Part shown: piece after piece, positions 22,333 to 24,653 of the stretch
How positions within the stretch are numbered: the first letter of the stretch is position 1
Layout: the number at the start of each line of letters is the position of its first letter
Source: an uncultured Ruminococcus sp.
Lineage (GTDB): Bacteria > Bacillota > Clostridia > Oscillospirales > Acutalibacteraceae
DNA: 24,653 bases
Assembly: GCA_902773065.1 (NCBI GenBank)
Contig: CACYDD010000286.1
Span: 1 to 24,653, forward strand
Direction: 5' to 3'
Notes under the pieces: model-generated
What the model was told of the DNA's origin: nothing
The model's input: only the letters and a program-made list of their open reading frames with translations
Databases searched by the model: none
Translations under genes and position numbers: made by a program

Positions 22333-24058
22333 TTTCGTCACTTCCCTTCTGCTGAGAATAATATACTTCCTGATAAATTTTGTTGGTTTTCAGCAATTCT
22401 TCATGTGTGCCGACAGCATTGATCATACCCTTGTCCATGACAATGATCTTGTCGGCATCCTCCACAGAGGAAACACGCTGTGCAATAATGATCTTGGTGG
22501 TATCAGGTATTTCTTCCAGAAATGCCTTTCGGATGAGCCTGTCAGTTTTTGTATCAACGGCACTGGTGGAATCGTCAAGAATCAGGATCTTCGGCTTTTT
22601 GAGCAAGGCTCTTGCAATACAAAGACGCTGTCTTTGTCCGCCCGAAACATTCGTACCACCCTGCTCTATGTAGGTATCGTACTTATCCGGCATACGCTCG
22701 ATAAAATCCTCTGCCTGTGCCTGACGGCAGACTTTTACGATTTCCTCATCTGTTGCATCCGCTTTACCCCAGCGTAGATTTTCCTTGATCGTTCCCGAAA
22801 ACAGTACATTTTTCTGCAATACCATTGCAACACTGTCACGCAAAGCTTCAATATCATAGTTACGTACATCCACGCCGCCAACGGTAACAGTACCCTGTGT
22901 TACATCATACAAACGGGGAATCAGCTGAACAAGGCTTGATTTGGAAGAACCTGTGCCGCCGATAATACCCACTGTTTCACCCGAATTGATTTTCAGGCTG
23001 ATATCTTTCAGGCAAAGCTTCTCCATATTTTTGGCATAGCTGAAGGAAACATTGTCAAATTGGATACTGCCGTCCTGAATTTCGGTAAGCGGTTCTTCAT
23101 TATTTTTCAGGTCAACTTCTTCTGTCAGCACTTCGGCAATACGTTCCCCTGAAGCTCTGGACATGGTGATCATTACCATTGTCATGGAAATAAACATCAG
23201 GCTCATGAGTATCTGGAACACATAGGTCATCATGCTGATAAGTTCGCCCGTTGTCATTGTACCGCCGACGATCTGATGGGAAGCAAACCATGAAATAATC
23301 AGTATACAGGCATAAACGCTGATCTGCATGACAGGCATATTGAAAGCCACTATCTTTTCAGCTTTGGAAAAATCCTTGTAAATCAGATCGGATATCTTGT
23401 TGAATTTTTCAACTTCATGCTCTTCACGCACAAAGGATTTTACCACTCTGATACCATGGAGATTTTCCTGCACAACATTATTCAGCTTATCGTATGTTTT
23501 AAATACCCTGCTGAATATCGGGTGAGCAAATCTGGTCACAATACCCAAACCAAGAGCGATAAACGGTATAAACGCAACAAACACCCACGAAAGCTGTGCA
23601 TTCATGGTGAACGACATGATCATTGCGAATATCATCATAAATGGTGCACGGAACGCCACACGGATGATCATCTGATAGGCATTCTGAACATTCGTAACAT
23701 CCGTTGTCAGTCTTGTTACCAGACTGGAGGCAGAAAACTTATCGATATTGGAAAAGGAATATTCCTGAAGTTTGTAAAAAAGGTCATGCCTCAGATTTTT
23801 GGCAAAGCCGGCACTTGCCTGTGCGGCAAATCTGCCCGAAAGCGCACCGAACGCAAGAGCCGCAAATGCAACGCCTGCCAGAACCAGACCTGTTCTGAGA
23901 ATATAATCCATATCCCCCTTATTCACGCCGTTGTCAATCAGATCTGACATCAGATTCGGCAAAAGTACCTCCATCACTACCTCAAGGGTAATAAACAAAG
24001 GTGCAAGCAATGAGGGAAGTTTATATTCCCTGATACTTTTCGCTAATTGTTTTATCAT
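22325..24058 (-). CDS. ABC exporter half-transporter with degenerate ATPase site
   Basis: A 577-residue half-transporter with six membrane helices (about 15-300) and a C-terminal ATPase domain. Walker A reads GGTGSSKS (367-374), with Ser372 where Gly is usual. The signature VSGGQ (471-475) is intact. After Walker B the catalytic Glu is replaced by Asp (ILDDSTS, Asp496) and the switch His by Gln (IIAQR, Gln527). Glu-to-Asp and His-to-Gln changes are known for the non-catalytic partner of heterodimeric exporters such as TM287/288 and LmrCD. The ATG overlaps the marR stop (ATGA), so translation is coupled. The substrate is not evident. Confidence 0.92.
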   Translation of the reverse strand: MIKQLAKSIREYKLPSLLAPLFITLEVVMEVLLPNLMSDLIDNGVNKGDMDYILRTGLVLAGVAFAALAFGALSGRFAAQASAGFAKNLRHDLFYKLQEYSFSNIDKFSASSLVTRLTTDVTNVQNAYQMIIRVAFRAPFMMIFAMIMSFTMNAQLSWVFVAFIPFIALGLGIVTRFAHPIFSRVFKTYDKLNNVVQENLHGIRVVKSFVREEHEVEKFNKISDLIYKDFSKAEKIVAFNMPVMQISVYACILIISWFASHQIVGGTMTTGELISMMTYVFQILMSLMFISMTMVMITMSRASGERIAEVLTEEVDLKNNEEPLTEIQDGSIQFDNVSFSYAKNMEKLCLKDISLKINSGETVGIIGGTGSSKSSLVQLIPRLYDVTQGTVTVGGVDVRNYDIEALRDSVAMVLQKNVLFSGTIKENLRWGKADATDEEIVKVCRQAQAEDFIERMPDKYDTYIEQGGTNVSGGQRQRLCIARALLKKPKILILDDSTSAVDTKTDRLIRKAFLEEIPDTTKIIIAQRVSSVEDADKIIVMDKGMINAVGTHEELLKTNKIYQEVYYSQQKGSDENG

Positions 24059-24510
24059 ACTTTTTCACTCTCTGTTTCTATATTACTGCGTATTTTTTCA
24101 AGCACCGAAAAGAAGGTTGCAAGCTCTTCTTCGGAAATATTCTGCTTGAGTTTTATCTCATTGTCTTCGAGATCCTTCATCATATTGGCATGAAGCTCCT
24201 TTGCCCTGTCGGTCAGAACAAGTTTTTTCAGTCTTGCGTCATAATCAACGCTTTCTCTTATGATAAAGCCTTTTTTCTCCATCAGCTGAATGATCCCCGA
24301 AACGGTCGATCTGCGGATTGAGAAATATTGTTCGATATCCTTCTGAAAGATCTCCCGATCCTGATTTTCCGCCAGAAAACCAATGATCCAGCCATTTTTG
24401 CCTGTGACATCATCTACCCTGCGGACAACATCGCTTTTTTTGCAGCTGCGTTTGAGCATATTGCTGGTTTTGCTGATCTCAACGCCAATATATTTATGTT
24501 CCTGTTCCAT
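24055..24510 (-). CDS. MarR-family transcriptional regulator
   Basis: A 151-residue winged-helix regulator. IGFLAENQDREIFQKDIEQYF (about 39-59), SIRRSTVSGIIQLMEKKGFIIRE (recognition helix and wing, about 60-82) and VDYDARLKKLVLTDRAKEL are typical MarR segments. The ATG at 24510 follows GGAGG with seven-base spacing; the ATG three bases earlier is a close alternative. It is the first gene of an operon with the two ABC half-transporters and probably represses its own promoter, releasing it when a ligand binds; direct repeats at 24558-24587 are the candidate operator. Confidence 0.9.
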   Translation of the reverse strand: MEQEHKYIGVEISKTSNMLKRSCKKSDVVRRVDDVTGKNGWIIGFLAENQDREIFQKDIEQYFSIRRSTVSGIIQLMEKKGFIIRESVDYDARLKKLVLTDRAKELHANMMKDLEDNEIKLKQNISEEELATFFSVLEKIRSNIETESEKV

Positions 24511-24557
24511 CATATCACCTCCATCATAAGAATAAAGTAAGCTCACCGACAGTTCGA

Positions 24558-24587
24558 AAACGGATTGTCAGCAAACTGATTGTTAGC
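24558..24587 (-). promoter_or_regulatory. Tandem 15-bp direct repeat, candidate MarR operator
   Basis: Minus strand: GCTAACAATCAGTTT directly followed by GCTGACAATCCGTTT, 13 of 15 positions identical. The pair sits just downstream of the -10 box and upstream of the marR ribosome site, where a bound repressor would block transcription. Confidence 0.5.
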
Positions 24588-24595
24588 GTGCTTAC

Positions 24596-24624
24596 ATTTT
24601 AGCACTATCTTCTGCTTTTGTCAA
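24596..24624 (-). promoter_or_regulatory. SigA promoter of the marR-ABC operon
   Basis: Minus strand: TTGACA (24624-24619), exactly 17 bp, TAAAAT (24601-24596). The -35 box belongs to the third copy of the dispersed repeat. Confidence 0.8.
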
Positions 24625-24653
24625 GCGCACCGGCGAGCCGCCGGACCCGATTC
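24619..24653 (-). repeat. Dispersed promoter-bearing repeat, copy 3 (cut by the window edge)
   Basis: Minus strand: GAATCGGGTC (24653-24644), palindrome CCGGCG-GCT-CGCCGG (24644-24630), five bases, TTGACA. The rest of the element would lie beyond 24653. Confidence 0.8.

Noticed and set aside
21622..22422. Plus-strand 266-codon open frame opposite the ABC genes
   Set aside because: It is antisense to a clear ABC transporter, has low-complexity His/Gln/Arg content and resembles no protein.

Overview
The window looks like chromosomal DNA from a low-to-moderate G+C, endospore-lineage Firmicute of the Oscillospiraceae/Ruminococcus type (inferred from gene content and protein style, not from a marker gene). 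Supporting signs are strong AGGAGG-type ribosome sites, near-consensus SigA promoters, a gpr-spoIIP sporulation pair, luxS, an Rrf2 regulator with a cysteine cluster, many Ser/Glu-rich lipoproteins and a MarR-controlled heterodimeric ABC exporter. No phage, IS, CRISPR, tRNA or rRNA is visible.

Layout. 1-51 holds the first codons of a secreted-protein gene leaving the window on the minus strand. 408-4465 (+) is a tight housekeeping operon: ddl, murI (8-bp overlap), a YwiB/DUF1934 gene and argS (35-bp overlap). 4595-5957 (+) is a two-gene unit: a MetH-like protein that has lost most of its metal site, and a small membrane protein. 6287-6700 (+) is an Rrf2-family regulator. 6878-9000 (-) carries prsA-like and luxS genes. 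9256-10041 (+) is a metallo-beta-lactamase-fold protein with a degraded metal motif. 10127-13387 (-) holds a zinc-ribbon/Gln-rich membrane protein, a frameshifted SMI1/KNR4 gene and a sugar-binding lipoprotein. 13583-16744 (+) has gpr, spoIIP and an acidic single-pass surface protein. ispD (-) follows, then a + operon of a TraB/GumN lipoprotein, a ComEC-like MBL lipoprotein and a DUF3006 protein, closed by a 23-bp perfect hairpin. The right end (-) is marR plus two ABC half-transporters.

The most interesting signal lies between the genes. A GC-rich element occurs three times: upstream of the Rrf2 gene, upstream of the TraB operon and upstream of the marR-ABC operon, each time pointing at the gene. 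Each copy has GAATYGGGTC running into a 15-bp palindrome (CCGGCG-GCT-CGCCGG), then exactly 5 bp, then a perfect TTGACA -35 box, then exactly 17 bp, then a -10 box. The two complete copies are clearly related over about 120 bp. This looks like a dispersed promoter-carrying repeat that gives unrelated regulatory and envelope operons the same upstream architecture. A second signal is a set of six short tandem repeats, all with a 7-bp period, in intergenic DNA; three of them overlap stop codons. These resemble in form the heptanucleotide STRR repeats described in cyanobacteria.
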